Shown here one piece after another: positions 19,641 through 30,195 of a DNA stretch of 64,000 nucleotides. The stretch is from assembly GCF_027244095.1 (NCBI RefSeq), contig NC_069669.1:9450501-9514500 (forward strand), read 5' to 3'. How positions within the stretch are numbered: the first letter of the stretch is position 1; every line of letters starts with the position of its first letter. The notes beneath the pieces are model-generated. The model had not been told where the DNA came from and did not search any database. It was given only the letters and a program-made list of their open reading frames with translations. Origin of the DNA: Hemicordylus capensis (Eukaryota > Chordata > Lepidosauria > Squamata > Cordylidae). Made by a program: the position numbers and the translations under genes.

Positions 19641-20107
19641 TCCAAGTGTCCTGGTTCCACTCGGGAGTGAAGGGGTGACTGCAGTGATCAAAAATTCTTT
19701 GTTCTGAAATCCAGCCAGAGCTGTCTCTTGGCAAATAAAACCCGCCCGTAATTGGAAGGACTCCCTCCCCCCACCTTTTTATCTTAACCTCTCCTTGCTC
19801 TCTCCTGAGACTTCTGTGTTGTTGTTGTTGGAGCCGTATGTGAGAGATCTGAGCGGGGAGGATGATGGATGGGTAACAAGCACAGGCGCCTGTTTCCCCA
19901 GGAGACGAAGCCAGCTGTGTTTGGGCTCTGCATCGCCTTCATTAGGGGAGGTGAGATCATCGTTCAGAAGGCCGTGCTTGGGGGCTGCAGAGTAAGCCCG
20001 GCTCTCCTCTTGCCCTAACTTGTCACAGCTTCTTGTGGTTCAGCCTTCCCAAGGATACCTTGTGTTGTTGGGTCAACGGGGAAGTCATGGCATGCTGTGG
20101 GTGTCGA
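19641..20107. other. No gene seen
   Basis: Non-repeat sequence apart from a short TTG run at 19819-19830. No family or gene was recognised. Confidence 0.5.
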
Positions 20108-20402
20108 CCCGGGGCTCTCAACCTTGGCTCCCCAGGTGGGGTTGGACTACAACTCCCATTGCCCCCTGCCACACTCTGGGAAGAGCCGAAGGTTCCGAGT
20201 TCCCTCCCTGGCGGCATCTCCAAGGTAGAGACCCCTGCCTGCAACCTTGGAGAAGCTGCTTCCAGTCTGTGAAGACAATACTGGGCTAGATAGACCAAGG
20301 GTCTGACTCAGTATATGGCAGCTTCCTAGGTTCACACTGTGGCAGGGGCTGATGGGAGTTGTAGTCCAACACATCTGGGGAGCCAAGGTTAAGAAACCCT
20401 GC
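20108..20402. mobile_element. Palindromic hAT-like MITE split by a SINE
   Basis: The left arm (CTCTCAACCTTGGCTCCCCA, GGACTACAACTCCCATTG) and right arm (GATGGGAGTTGTAGTCC, AGCCAAGGTTAAGAAACCC) are complementary. A SINE occupies the spacer at 20164-20338, so here the MITE is the older insertion. No clear 8-bp duplication was found. Confidence 0.75.
20164..20338 (+). mobile_element. tRNA-type SINE, 5-prime truncated
   Basis: Starts in the degenerate tRNA-like unit (ACTCTGGGAAGAGCCGAAGG) and ends in TATGGCAGCTTCCTAGGTTC. It is nested in a MITE. Confidence 0.8.
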
Positions 20403-20497
20403 TCTAGAGAATGCACTAAAAGGAATGCCCGGGAATGCCCACTGAATGACATAGGAATGCCCTTTCGATTTGGCATCCCTATGGCCCTTTGGAAGGG

Positions 20498-20662
20498 TGA
20501 ACATAGGAAGCTGCCTTATACCGAGTTAGGTCCTTGCTCCATCTATCTCAGGACTGCCCGCACAGACTGGCAGCGTCTCTCCCAGCTCTCCCTGGAGATG
20601 CCGACACCCCCTCCTACTTTCTGCATGCAAAACAGGCACTCTATTACTGAGCTATAAATATA
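20498..20662 (-). mobile_element. SINE fragment
   Basis: AACATAGGAAGCTGCCTTAT ... TTTCTGCATGCAAAACAGGC ... TTACTGAGCTATA. The body has an internal deletion. Confidence 0.8.
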
Positions 20663-20855
20663 AATCAATAAATTTCAGACCAGCCAAGGCCTGTGAACAG
20701 CAAAGGAAGCCAGAGACACCTCGGATTGAAACCTGGCTAATTGGGGATAAAGGCTGGCAAAGGAGTTTATGGGTCCTGGAATCAACACCCCACCCCCTTC
20801 ATTTTTCTGGTGGAATTTTGTCCCTCCACAGCCCCATAACAATCTAGGGAAGAAG

Positions 20856-20859
20856 CCAA

Positions 20860-20913
<54 letters not shown>
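20856..20913 (+). repeat. (ATCT)n microsatellite
   Basis: About 14 tetranucleotide units leading into the family B repeat. Confidence 0.95.
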
Positions 20914-20914
<1 letters not shown>

Positions 20915-21260
20915 ATATATTTATACCACCTGATATGTAAATCTCTAGGCGGTGTACAAATTTTAATATTACAAATCACAGGTTAAAATACATACAACAC
21001 AGTAAAACCAAGATAAAACAAATGATGAAAAATGATTAAAATTCTAATTAAAAGCTTGCCAGAACAGGAGAGTCTTGAGGCTCCTCTTGAAAACAAACAG
21101 AGAAGGAGATGCTCTTCTTTCAGCAGGGGGCAGATTCCAAAGCCCCGGGGCAGCCACAGAGAAAGCCCAGTCACGGGTTGGTTCTGAGTCGCCCCCATGT
21201 GGCCGTGGCTTCTGAAGACCCATGGATTTGGTTCGGGGTGAATGAAGAGAGGAAGCTGCG
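20915..21260 (+). mobile_element. Interspersed repeat family B
   Basis: Starts ATATTTATACCACCTGATAT ... CTCTAGGCGGTGTACAAA, then an A-rich stretch, then AAAGCTTGCC, GTCTTGAGGCTCCTCTTGAA and GGGGCAGCCACAGAGAAAGC. The same order of motifs is found at 26.4, 28.0, 31.9 and 34.5 kb. Copies often start next to a simple repeat, which fits a LINE-mobilised element read in antisense. The direction is arbitrary. Confidence 0.65.
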
Positions 21261-21869
21261 AATGGCAGCATACAGAGGTGCACCGAGGCAATTTTGGAGC
21301 CTGGACCGAAAGGCCTTTGGAGGCCGTAAATTAAGCGCCATCATGCTCGGCCGGGTGACCACACCACCCGGGACAGACTAAAGAGGATTTGGGGGGGCCC
21401 CAGGGGCTGTGGAGGCCCTGGACTTTGGCCCCCAAGTCCAAGGGGAAGAGCACCTCTGGAAGCGTGACCGGTGGAGACGGATCCTTCCAGTAGGCAAAGG
21501 AGGTGATGGATGGTGAGGCTAGGAAGGGTTGAATAGGACACAGAACACAGCCCAGCAGCAGCAGCAGGGGAAAGTGGGGTGGGGAGAGACCGGGGCTGGG
21601 GAGCAGGTGGCGTGCTTGAAATGGCCACCTGGGCAGCCGGCAGGGAGACAAAGGCGAGAGGGAGGCGAAGGGTTAATCAGCCTTTGTTCCCCACAAGCCG
21701 CAGAGTCTCGACAGGGGAGTCCCAGCCAGGCACTGCAAATGCAGCCAGACAAAGCCGGCAGGAGGGGGACAAGCCGAACGGGAGACGGCTGGCTTGTCGT
21801 GGGGCACAACCCAGTGTTACCTTCTCCTGTGGATGCCTCGGTGATGTGAACGGGAGCTGCACCATTCAT
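21261..21869. other. Mostly unique sequence
   Basis: At 21275-21330 the segment AGGTGCACCGAGGCAATTTT ... GGAGCCTGGACCGAAAGGCC has a reverse-strand counterpart at 30815-30855, marking another small unnamed repeat. The rest, including a CAG-run at 21553-21566, shows no gene. Confidence 0.45.
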
Positions 21870-22066
21870 CAGAAACTAGGAAGCTGCCTTTTACTGAGTC
21901 GGGCACTGGTGCTATCTTGCTCAGGATTGTCTACACAGGCTGGCAGCAGCTTCTCCAGGGTTTGGGGCAGGAGTCTTCCCCAGCCCTACTTGGAGATGCT
22001 GCCAGGGGTTGAACCTGGGACCTTCTGCATGCCAAGCAGATGCTCTACCACTGATCTATGGCCCCT
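21870..22066 (-). mobile_element. tRNA-Ala-type SINE
   Basis: AAACTAGGAAGCTGCCTTTT through GAACCTGGGACCTTCTGCAT to CTACCACTGATCTATGGCCC. The A and B box complements are intact. Confidence 0.85.
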
Positions 22067-22245
22067 TTGAAAGCTGCCTTCTCCTGAGTCAAACCCTTGG
22101 TCCATCTAGCTCAGGATTGTCGACACTGACTGGCAGCATCTCTCCAGGGCTTCAGGCAGGAGTGTATCCTAGCCTTATCTGGAGATGCTGCCAGGGATTG
22201 AACCTGGGACCTTCTGCATGCAGATGTTCTGCCATGGAGCCAGGG
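22067..22245 (-). mobile_element. tRNA-Ala-type SINE
   Basis: A second copy in the same orientation directly abutting the first: AAAGCTGCCTTCTCCTGAGT ... TTGAACCTGGGACCTTCTGC. The tRNA head is truncated. Confidence 0.85.
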
Positions 22246-22474
22246 CCCAGTCGTTGATTTGGGGGAGGGTGCCACTTATTTGTTTTTGCACCCTAGGCAC
22301 CAAAATGTCTCGGGCTGACCCAGATCCTGGCTGGCATAACCTACCTCCGGAGGGTGTGAGCAGGAGCAAGGAAGTTACCGCTTCGAGTCTTGCTTCAGCC
22401 ACAAGCTTGCTTGGTAGAATAAGACAACAGTGTTCAGACTTCAGGCTGGTGCGATCTTTTATTTATTTATTATA

Positions 22475-22725
22475 TTTCTGTACCGCCTGACATGTGCATC
22501 CTTGGGCCGTGGTTAAAATACAAGAAGAAGTGATTGTCCGGAGGAGAGCAACTGGCCCTATCCAACCCCAGCACAGCATCCCTCCAGTGGCTGTTGCCGG
22601 GGTGTCCTTTGTGCTTCTCTTTAGATTGGGAATCTCTTTTGGGCAGAAAACTATCCTCTCATTCATTTTGCTCCGTGAACAGCTTTGGGAACTTTTTGAG
22701 TTGAAAAGCAGAGCGGACAGCTGCT
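22475..22725 (-). mobile_element. Interspersed repeat family A
   Basis: ATTTCTGTACCGCCTGACAT lies on the left. GGAGAGCAACTGGCCCTATC, CATCCCTCCAGTGGCTGTTG and TCTCTTTAGATTGGGAATC follow. The order is the reverse complement of the 8.6-kb copy. Confidence 0.65.
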
Positions 22726-22784
22726 CAATCCATGATAAACAGACAGGGAAGGCAGCGGCAGAGACACCATTGAGCGGACAGGTT

Positions 22785-23050
22785 CAAAGAACCCGGGCTG
22801 CCGCTTCTCAGGGGCCGCACCTGGTGCCCCAGACACAACCCCTGCATCTGACGTCAGATGTGGGGGATGTGATTTAATTGGACCATGCGGCCCCATCTGA
22901 CAGGAGACCACGCCCCCAAGTCTGCCGTCAGACCACGCCCCCAAGTCTGCCATCAGACCACGCCCCCTCACCTGATGTCACATGCGGGGATGGGGCTAAA
23001 TGCTCCCTGTGTCTGATGTCACATGCGGGGACAGGGGTAAGGTGGCCGCA
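22785..23050. mobile_element. Interspersed repeat family C
   Basis: Contains GGTTCAAAGAACCCGGGCTG, a perfect 16-bp palindrome CATCTGACGTCAGATG (22845-22860) and repeated GACCACGCCCCCAAGTCTGC units. Related copies lie at 53.3 and 54.7 kb. It is probably a non-autonomous DNA element, but ends and duplications were not resolved. Confidence 0.55.
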
Positions 23051-24134
23051 GCGGCAGCAGAACCTGGGTTGCCAGTGGCCAGTGGCCTCCCTCTGCCCCT
23101 GGGCGAAGTATTTAAACACCCTGGTCCTCCAGGCAAGTAGAGAAATGGTTGAGTTGTGAGCAGAGTGGCTCTTTATCATAGAGAAGAAAGGACAAACACA
23201 CATGTTGGGGTTTAAGTTTTATGGGTCATGAAGGAGAGATTGTGCCAAGGAAAGGGAGGCACCTTTAGAAAAAGGGAATAGTTTGGTGGTTTTTTATTAA
23301 AGTGATGCAGCAATTAAAATAAATAAGCTGCAATAAGTTATCAGGATTAGTTGGGGAAAATCTTGAATGGGCTAAAGGCTGGAGAGAGACTGAGCTACCA
23401 ACAAAGCAATGCCGTCTATCACTGAACAGTGCTGAAGCAATCCCAAGACAGTCCCGGGTGCTCTGTCTGTGCTTTTGAACAGCCGCTGTTCGAACGTTGG
23501 CCTTCTCAGCCAGGGATCCCATTATATGCTGGAATTTCATGTGTGTAAATATGGCCAGGCGAGTTTGCACAGAGGGGGCTTTTGCAGTCGGAGCCGGGGT
23601 GGGGGGGAGGAAGGAGGAGAAAGGGGAGAGACGGTAAAACATATCGTTCTTTCAGAAGATGGCTGACTGTCAAAGGGGTCCCTTCATAAAGGGCCAGATA
23701 ACCGGTAACCCTGGTAACAACTGGGCACAAGGTGCGGGGTTGCCATGGCTGAAGGGATGAGCAGAAGCAGCAATGCAGCCTGGGAGACTGGTATTCAGAA
23801 CGGGTCGCAATCCATACGAGAGGGCCGTTGCTTGCGGGTTATTTTGCACGCTGGTAATGTACCCACGGACCCTCTGAGTGGGAAGGAGCTTCATGGCAGA
23901 GCTCCCCCTCAAATTACTCTCAAGAAGGAAAGCGGGCGCTCCTCCTTTGGTGCAGGAAACTTTATTCCGAAGCGAGAGCCCACCCTTCGCACCGCGCTCG
24001 GAAATGCGGCACGCCTCATACGAAATGGCCCTGCGCTTCGGTTCCAACACAGATGCTTCCTGGCTCTCCGTATGGTTACGCCAGACGGGCAGAGGTGAGA
24101 ATAAGACCCTGGAGTTTCCGTCTTCCTCTGGGGC
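23051..24134. other. No gene seen
   Basis: Unique sequence. The part 23860-24060 is CpG-containing and has open frames, but none resembles a known protein and none is framed by good splice sites. Confidence 0.45.
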
Positions 24135-24250
24135 AGGGCTTCCTGGCCTGTGGTCCTCCAGATGTTGCAGAGAAATTGATTGAGGCTGGGGTTGATGGGA
24201 GTTGTAGTTCAGCAGTGTCTCGTGGACCCCGAGTTGGGAAGCCTGCCCTT
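24135..24250. mobile_element. Diverged palindromic MITE
   Basis: GGCAGGGCTTCCTGGCCTGT ... GATGGGAGTTGTAGTTCAGC ... GGGAAGCCTGCCC. The ends are complementary (GGCAGGGCTTCC and GGAAGCCTGCCC). Confidence 0.65.
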
Positions 24251-25261
24251 GGGGAAAGCTGTGGGACCGCAAATTCACAGGGACCTGGGGGTCTGCATTG
24301 GCCAACTTTCATGCTTAGCAGTCATTAAGAGGGTTTGTTTCTGTTATTAATTGGAATTACAGGATTCGAATTATTAATTACAACATGTTGCAGTGTATCC
24401 TTGGTGGGCACCTGACAAGTTTTAGATACCTTTCCCCCTCAGAAGCAAAAAGAGTTGTGGCAGTCTTGACAGAGTATTCTTCAAGCCAAGATATTCCCTG
24501 TTTTTTTTGTTCAAGCCTTCCTTCCCCCACTCCTCGCCACCCAGTTCCATTAGCTCCACCCACTGGGTTGTCTGTTAACTGTCTCGGTGTCTATGAACAT
24601 TCCACTCCATTGAGTTACATTGAGGCAGTTTTGTGGGGTTTAGAGCCCCTTGGGGTTTTTTTCCTTCAGAGTTTTGTGAAACCCATATCCGTGGACTTAC
24701 CCTGAGTCTGCTGGTATCTCCCTCTCATCCACAAGTGTTCTGGTTATGCATCCATAAGCATCATAACATTTCTAGCTCTTTCCAAAATCATTCTAAGACA
24801 TTAATGTCCTTGAATAACCACGGCAATTTTATCAACACAGAGTAGTGGGTGGCCTCTTTTTCCCCGTGTGCAGCTCAAAGTACTGCTGCTTTCCCTTAAT
24901 TTTTGCCTCCCAGAATGCACTGGGGCCTACCACTATAGCAGCACTTCCCAAATAATTCTGGAGGGGGCGGAAATGGCGGCCAGATGGACGAGCGACTGGG
25001 GAGAGCACCAGCCCTTCAGCTTCTGCCTACTCAAACATGGCACAAGCTATAAAAGCAAGATCGACAACCCTGCATTTCGTGTGTGTGTGTGTGGGGGGGG
25101 GATTTCATGCCCTTTCACCAAAATTGCCAAGGTTCATCCCACCCTAAACTCTCTCCAGAATCCTCGTCAACCTTGAACCCTTTTCCTCCCTGCAGAAGCA
25201 TATCTGGGCCCAGCACAAGTCTGGCTTCGGGACAAGACAGCTTCATAGGTCCTCAGATCAT
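24251..25261. other. No gene seen
   Basis: Part of this stretch (24420-24760, with CCACCCAGTTCCATTAGCTC, CATTCCACTCCATTGAG and TGGACTTACCCTGAGTCTGC) is repeated at about 43090-43380 (ATTCCACTCCATTCAAAC, GTGGGTTACCCTGCGTCTGC). It is therefore another old interspersed repeat of unknown class. A TG/G run lies at 25081-25100. Confidence 0.45.
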
Positions 25262-25698
25262 AGGAATATAGGAAGCTGCCATATACTGAGTCAGACCGTT
25301 GGTCCATCTAGTTCAGTATTGTCTACACAGACTGGCAGCAGCTTCTCCAAGGTTGCAGGCAGGAATCTCTCTCAGCCTTATTTTGGAGATGCTGCCAGGG
25401 AGGGAACTTGGGACCTTCTGCTCTTCCCAGAGCAGCTCCATCCCCTGAGGGGAATATCTTACAGCAGAGATCCTCCACGTTGGGCCCCCAGATTTTCTTG
25501 GACTTCAACCCCCATAATCCCCAGGCCCAGTGGCCTTTGGCTGGGGATTATGGGAGTTGAAGTCCAAGAACATCTGGGGGCCCAACATGGAGGATCCCTG
25601 TCTTACAGTGCCCACATGTGGTCTCCCATTCAAATGCAACCAGGGCAGACCCTGCTTAGCTAAGGGGACAAGTCAGGTTTGCTACCACAAGACCAGCT
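25262..25698 (-). mobile_element. Composite 5S/tRNA SINE split by a MITE
   Basis: Tail complement ATAGGAAGCTGCCATATACT on the left, degenerate tRNA-like unit CTTCCCAGAGCAGCTCC and 5S-like complement CCCTGCTTAGCTAAGGGG on the right. The MITE at 25465-25600 interrupts the junction between the tRNA-like and 5S-like parts. Confidence 0.85.
25465..25600. mobile_element. hAT-like MITE with 8-bp target duplication
   Basis: A 136-bp palindrome starting CAGAGATCCTCCACGTTGGG and ending CCCAACATGGAGGATCCCTG. The exact 8-bp duplication TCTTACAG lies at 25457-25464 and 25601-25608. It belongs to the same family as 12983-13119. Confidence 0.9.
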
Positions 25699-26182
25699 CT
25701 CCTCTGCTCCGCCAAGGTGGCTGCCCGCACTCTAATAGCAACAGGGTTGCTATGGTTCCGTAATGAGGAGCTGGTGAGCGATTTTGATCCTCCCGCATCC
25801 CTAATCGGCTAATTGACCACAGCGTCCTCTCCTCTTGCTCATCTGACGCGGAGGCTGCCAGAGCACCCATCTCTCGGCGACTCCTTGCAACGCTCATGGC
25901 TTAGCCATTTGTGTTCTGCTTTCTGAGCTGGCTTGGCTGAAGGCATTCAGCAAGTAGAGGGTGCGTTTGTGGATCTGCTACGCTCCAGATATATTCTGTT
26001 GTGATTTTTACAACAACCCTGGGAGGTAGGACAGTGTTCCCATATTGCAGGCAGGGGAAGGGTGAGTCGACTTGCCTAAAGTTAGTGAGTCCTTACTTTA
26101 AAAGGCAAGATCTAAACGGGGGAATGTCCCAGCTGTACCTCTTAGCCAGTGACATACACCATCAGTCATGTTCTCTTTGGAA
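25699..26182. other. No gene seen
   Basis: Non-repeat sequence. The piece ATTTTTACAACAACCCTGGG at 26006-26025 is the kind of short motif found in several reptile SINE tails. Confidence 0.4.
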
Positions 26183-26372
26183 CATAGGAAGCTGCTGTCT
26201 ACCGAGTCAGAACATAGCTCAGTATTGTCTACCCGGACTGGCAGCGGCGTCTCCAAGGCTGCAGGCAAGAGTCTCTCTCAGCCCAGTCCTGGAGATGCTG
26301 CCAGGGAGGGAACTTGGAACCTAGATGCTCTTCCCAGAGCGGCCCCCATCCCCTTAGGAAAATATCTTGCCG
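26183..26372 (-). mobile_element. tRNA-type SINE fragment
   Basis: AACATAGGAAGCTGCTGTCT ... GGAGATGCTGCCAGGGAGGG ... CTTCCCAGAGCGGC. The 5S-like part is lost where family B begins. Confidence 0.8.
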
Positions 26373-26394
26373 TTCTCATATATGTAATTGATCT

Positions 26395-26770
26395 ATCGAT
26401 CAATCACATGTAAATACCCCCCGCCCTGTATAAAATCTCTGGGCGGTTTACACATTAAAACACAACAACAACAAAAACCTTAAATCATATACAACAAATT
26501 ATAACAACAGTCAATAAAACTTTTAAATATTCTAAACGAAAAGCCTGATACAAAAGAGACGTTTTAAAAAGTTGATTAAAATCCACCGTAGATGAAGAGG
26601 TTCTGATTTAATTGGGAAGTGTGTTCCGGAGCTCAGGGCAACCCTAGAGAAGGCCCGGTTATGGGTGGCCACCCAACGGGCCGGTGATAGCCGCAGCCGG
26701 ATCTTAAGAGTCGGCAGGGTTCATGAAGAAGAAGGTGCTCTCTTGAATACCCTGGGCCCAAGCTTTTCAG
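26395..26770 (+). mobile_element. Interspersed repeat family B
   Basis: AATCTCTGGGCGGTTTACAC, the A-rich segment, AAAAGCCTGATACAAAAGAG and GGGCAACCCTAGAGAAGGCC follow in the family's order. The right end reads GTGCTCTCTTGAATACCCTG. Confidence 0.65.
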
Positions 26771-26782
26771 CTCTACAATATT

Positions 26783-26960
26783 TTGTTGGTTGGTTGGTTG
26801 GTTGGTTGGTTTAACACATTTCTATACTGCCCAAAACTTAAGTCTCTGGGGGGCGGGGTTCACAATAAAAACACCATCAAAACAAAATGTACACATTAAA
26901 ACCATTTAAAACTTTAAAACAAGTTAAAAATATTAAAACTGTAAAACTGTTTTACTATTT
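26783..26960 (+). mobile_element. (TTGG)n plus family B 5-prime part
   Basis: Six TTGG units at 26787-26811 precede CATTTCTATACTGCCCAAAA ... GTCTCTGGGGGGCGGGGTTC and an A-rich tail region. Confidence 0.6.
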
Positions 26961-26964
26961 CAAA

Positions 26965-27120
26965 CTGTTTTAGACAGTATTGCCTACACTGACTGGCAGC
27001 GTCTCTCCAAGATTTCAGCCAGGGGTCTCTCCCAGCCGTACCTGGATATGCTGCCAGGGGTTGAACCTGGGACCTTCTGCACGCAAAGCCGATGCTCTTC
27101 TTTCACTGAGCTAGGCCCCG
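26965..27120 (-). mobile_element. tRNA-Ala-type SINE, tail truncated
   Basis: TTGCCTACACTGACTGGCAG ... TTGAACCTGGGACCTTCTGC ... CACTGAGCTAGGCCC. Confidence 0.8.
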
Positions 27121-27127
27121 TCTCCAC

Positions 27128-27325
27128 AAACAGGAAGCTGCCTGCCGCTGAGTCAGATCCTTGCTCCACATACTTCAGCATTGTCTACACTGACTGGCAG
27201 CAGCTTTTTCCAAAGTTCCAGGAAAAGGTCTTTCCCAGCCCTCCCTGGAGATGCTGCCAGGGTTTGAACTGGGGGACTTTCTGCCTGCAAAGCAGGTGTT
27301 CGAACACTGAGCTACCCCAAAGGTG
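27128..27325 (-). mobile_element. tRNA-Ala-type SINE
   Basis: AACAGGAAGCTGCCTGCCGC ... GGAGATGCTGCCAGGGTTTG ... CACTGAGCTACCCC. It is in tandem with the preceding copy. Confidence 0.8.
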
Positions 27326-27925
27326 GCATACACGGGCCTCCCATCCAGACACTGACCACACCCTGACCTGCTTAGGTCCAGCAAGGTGACCTATCATGTG
27401 CCCTTAGATCATGCTCTGGTACCAAAGAATTGAACAGAGCTCCCTGATACAGAAGGATGCCACTCTGGCCAGCCAAAATTTGGTCAGGGGACAAGTAAAA
27501 CCCAATCACATTACATTTGATTCATAGAATGGCTTCTTGAGCAGCTGGCTGTAAAGCCCGGAGGAAATCATCCCAGTTGGTTGGGTGAAATCATCCCAGT
27601 GCAGAGAGCCAGGAGTGGACAGCTTGAGCACCGGGATGCCTGCAGGGTCTATCCATCATGGGAACTTTGCCCAGTGGGTTACAGAAGCATATGCTTTCCA
27701 GAGAGGACTCTAGGAAGATGCTTACAGTCTCCATGAGTGTGGGCCAGCTGGGATTCCTCGCGGGAGAGAGAAAGATACTCCATGCGTGCTCAGAGGTACT
27801 CTTGTTTTTTTAAGTCCAGTGCAGTGAGAACAACATTTGGAAAATGGTCTTCATTAACCAAAGGACAACTTAGACTGCAGTAAAGGTGCTCTCTTTGCCC
27901 TGGCCATCGCACAAAATGATGAATC
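27326..27925. other. No gene seen
   Basis: Non-repeat sequence with no gene-like frame. Confidence 0.5.
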
Positions 27926-28148
27926 GTGTTTGTTTGTTTGTTTGTTTGTTTGTTTGTTTGTTTAACATATTTTTATACTGCCCCAAACTTACGTCTCTGG
28001 GCAGTTTACAACAAAATAAAAACAAAAGTAAAATATTAGTTAAAAACCAAACCAAAACAAGAAATTTAAAACACAACAATTTAAAATTTCAAAACAATAT
28101 TCTAAAAGCAACATTAAAACAGTCAAAACAATATCAATTAAAAGCCTG
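27926..28148 (+). mobile_element. (TTTG)n plus family B 5-prime part
   Basis: Nine TTTG units precede ACATATTTTTATACTGCCCC ... TCTCTGGGCAGTTTACAACA. A long A-rich stretch ends in AATTAAAAGCCTGAG. Confidence 0.65.
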
Positions 28149-28149
28149 A

Positions 28150-28260
28150 GTGTGGTTAGAGTGTTGTCTCGGAATGGAGGGACCTGAGTTCAAATCCTCG
28201 CTCAGTAGGTGACCTTGGGACAGCTGCCGTCTCTCAGCCTAATCCGCCTCACAACGTCAT
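28150..28260 (+). mobile_element. tRNA-derived SINE (second family), fragment
   Basis: GGTTAGAGTGTTGTCTCGGA ... GAGTTCAAATCCTCGCTCAG ... GGTGACCTTGGGACAGCTGC. The far 5-prime end is missing. Confidence 0.7.
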
Positions 28261-28362
28261 TGAGGGGATTAAAGCAGGCATGAATGGCCTGCCTATTGGA
28301 CTGTGGCCAAGCTACGGGCATCTTCAAATCTGCTTGCAGCTTCTATTGATCTAGGGGCCTTT

Positions 28363-29055
28363 CATAAGAACAGCCCTGCTGGATCAGGCCCAAGGACCAT
28401 GAAGTCCAGTGACCTGCCTCGGAGAAGCCCACAGGCAAGACGTATGTGCATGCCCTCTCTCTCTCCTGCCGTTGCTCCCCTGCAACTGGTATTGAGAGGC
28501 ATCGTGCCTCTGAGGCTGGAGGTGGCCTATAGCCATCCAGACTAGTAGCCACTGATAGACCTGTCCTCCATGGATTTGTCTAAGTCAAAGCCATCCAAGT
28601 TAGTGTCCATCACCACATCCTGCAGCAGAGAATTCCACAGATTAATGACATCAGTTTCATGGGACGACCCCTGGTTCTAGTCTTGTGAGAGAGGGAGAAA
28701 ACTATCTGCCTATCCGCTTTCTCCATAGTAGTGCCAGGTCTGCATGAATTTGGCCCTTCTGCATATGTTGGACTACAACTCCCATCGTCCCTGACTATGG
28801 ACTACTGTGGCTGGGGAGGCTGGGAGTTGTAGTCCAAAAAACCACCGGAGGGTCCGACTTGTGCAGCCCTCTCCCTAAGCCCCTCTTAAAGCCATCCAGG
28901 CTGGTGGCCATCGCCACATCCTGTGGCAGAGAATTCCACAGGTTAATTCTGTGCTGCATGGAAAAGTACTTCCCTTTTGCCAGTCCTAAATTCCCTGGAA
29001 ATTTCATTTCTTTGGGACTGAGAGTCTCGGCCAGTGTGCTCACCCTCTTTCTGTG
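28363..29055 (-). mobile_element. CR1 LINE 3-prime region with MITE
   Basis: CATAAGAACAGCCCTGCTGG ... CTGGAGGTGGCCTATAGCC ... GAGAATTCCACAGATTAATG, then a MITE at about 28760-28875. A second CR1 pass follows (AAGCCATCCAGGCTGGTGGC ... GAGAATTCCACAGGTTAATT). The repeated motif shows that two different CR1 copies abut here. Confidence 0.75.
28760..28875. mobile_element. Palindromic hAT-like MITE
   Basis: Arms TTGGACTACAACTCCCATCG and GGGAGTTGTAGTCCAA; right end GTGCAGCCCTCTCCC. It closely resembles the copy at 6735, including the flanking GCCCTTCTGCATATG, so the flank belongs to the repeat unit. Confidence 0.7.
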
Positions 29056-30117
29056 AGATGCTCACCTCCAGGTCAGAGGCCAGATCTGTCTCGGAGATGT
29101 GCTCTGTTGGCTGTGGCAGGAGGCATGATCTGTCTACCTTGCAGCTGCCCTCCTAATTGCCCCGAGGAAGGGCCCAGGCAGGGTGTTCCGGATGCTGTTT
29201 CTGCACATCTTAATTGGCCTTTCGCACCCAGAGGCGGAGAGTGCTGCCTGATGGCAACCATGCCCCCCTCCCTTGCCAGAATCCGGCCTTTCCCCTGCCC
29301 ACCCATTGGCCTGCTAATTATGTTGATGTCTGTGTTAATTCTGTATTTTATTTTCTTTGCCCCATTTAATAACGGGGCAGGTCCGCACTGTATTTCCCGT
29401 ACCACCCCCCGCCCCCAATGCTGGCTGGACCTTGTAACGGATATTCCGGCTCTCCTGCTCGGTGCCCAAGGGTACCAGCCAGACCACGTGGCCTCCAGGC
29501 TTCTCAATGAGCCACTGCTAATGAGTTGCCACTTACTTATTGGCAGAGCTGATACACCCAGGGCTCCAGGGGCAGAAGCGAGCAGAAAGCGTGCCGCTTC
29601 CCCATGCGAGGAAATAAATCATCCAGTTGTGCTGCTCGCATCGAGACCCAGGGCAGCCGCATAGGAATCGAATCTTCCCTCTATAATTCAAAGTGTGTGG
29701 TTCTAGGCTGCAGTTCTAGGGAAAGGCACTCTGTACATTCCCAGAGGCATTTTTCTTTAATATAATAGCGCTTTGTTTCCGTTTCATTCCAGAAGTGGCA
29801 GAGACAAGGGGGTTCAGCCTCTGTGCTCTGTCAAGTCACTCTATAAAGTCTAGGACCTCTGTAGTCCATAAAGTCATAAGAGGGGATTTAGAAGTCATAG
29901 GGACAGAGTCTGGGCGGGGGCGGGCGGGAGGGGAGACAGTTGTTTGGGGGCCCACTGCCTTGGCCCCCCCCGGCAAGTCACATGACTGACTCCCCCAGCC
30001 GCACAGCCGCCCGGACTTCCTTCAGTTGTATTCATCCTCCGAAACTGATGTGAGTGGCCACAGTAAGAAACAAAACACCAAGGCTCTGGAGATGGGGAGG
30101 CTCTAGAACAGGCCTGC
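29056..30117. other. No gene seen; candidate conserved block
   Basis: Unique sequence. The part 29300-29390 (CTGCTAATTATGTTGATG, TTTAATAACGGGGCAG) and 29495-29555 (TCAATGAGCCACTGC, CTAATGAGTTGCCACTTAC) look like homeodomain-site-rich non-coding elements. The open frame through 29053-29664 has no recognisable protein features. Confidence 0.4.
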
Positions 30118-30195
30118 TCAACTTAGGCCCCCCCCAGCTGCTCTTGGACTACAACTCCCACAATCCCCAGCCATAGTGGCCAATAGCCAGGGGTC
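30118..30195. mobile_element. Half of a hAT-like MITE
   Basis: CTGCTCAACTTAGGCCCCCC ... TTGGACTACAACTCCCACAA ... GCCATAGTGGCCAATAGCC. The right arm is missing. Confidence 0.6.

Noticed and set aside
29053-29664. 203-codon open frame
   Set aside because: It starts inside a CR1 fragment and has no recognisable domain. Better viewed as chance or as sequence over a conserved non-coding block.
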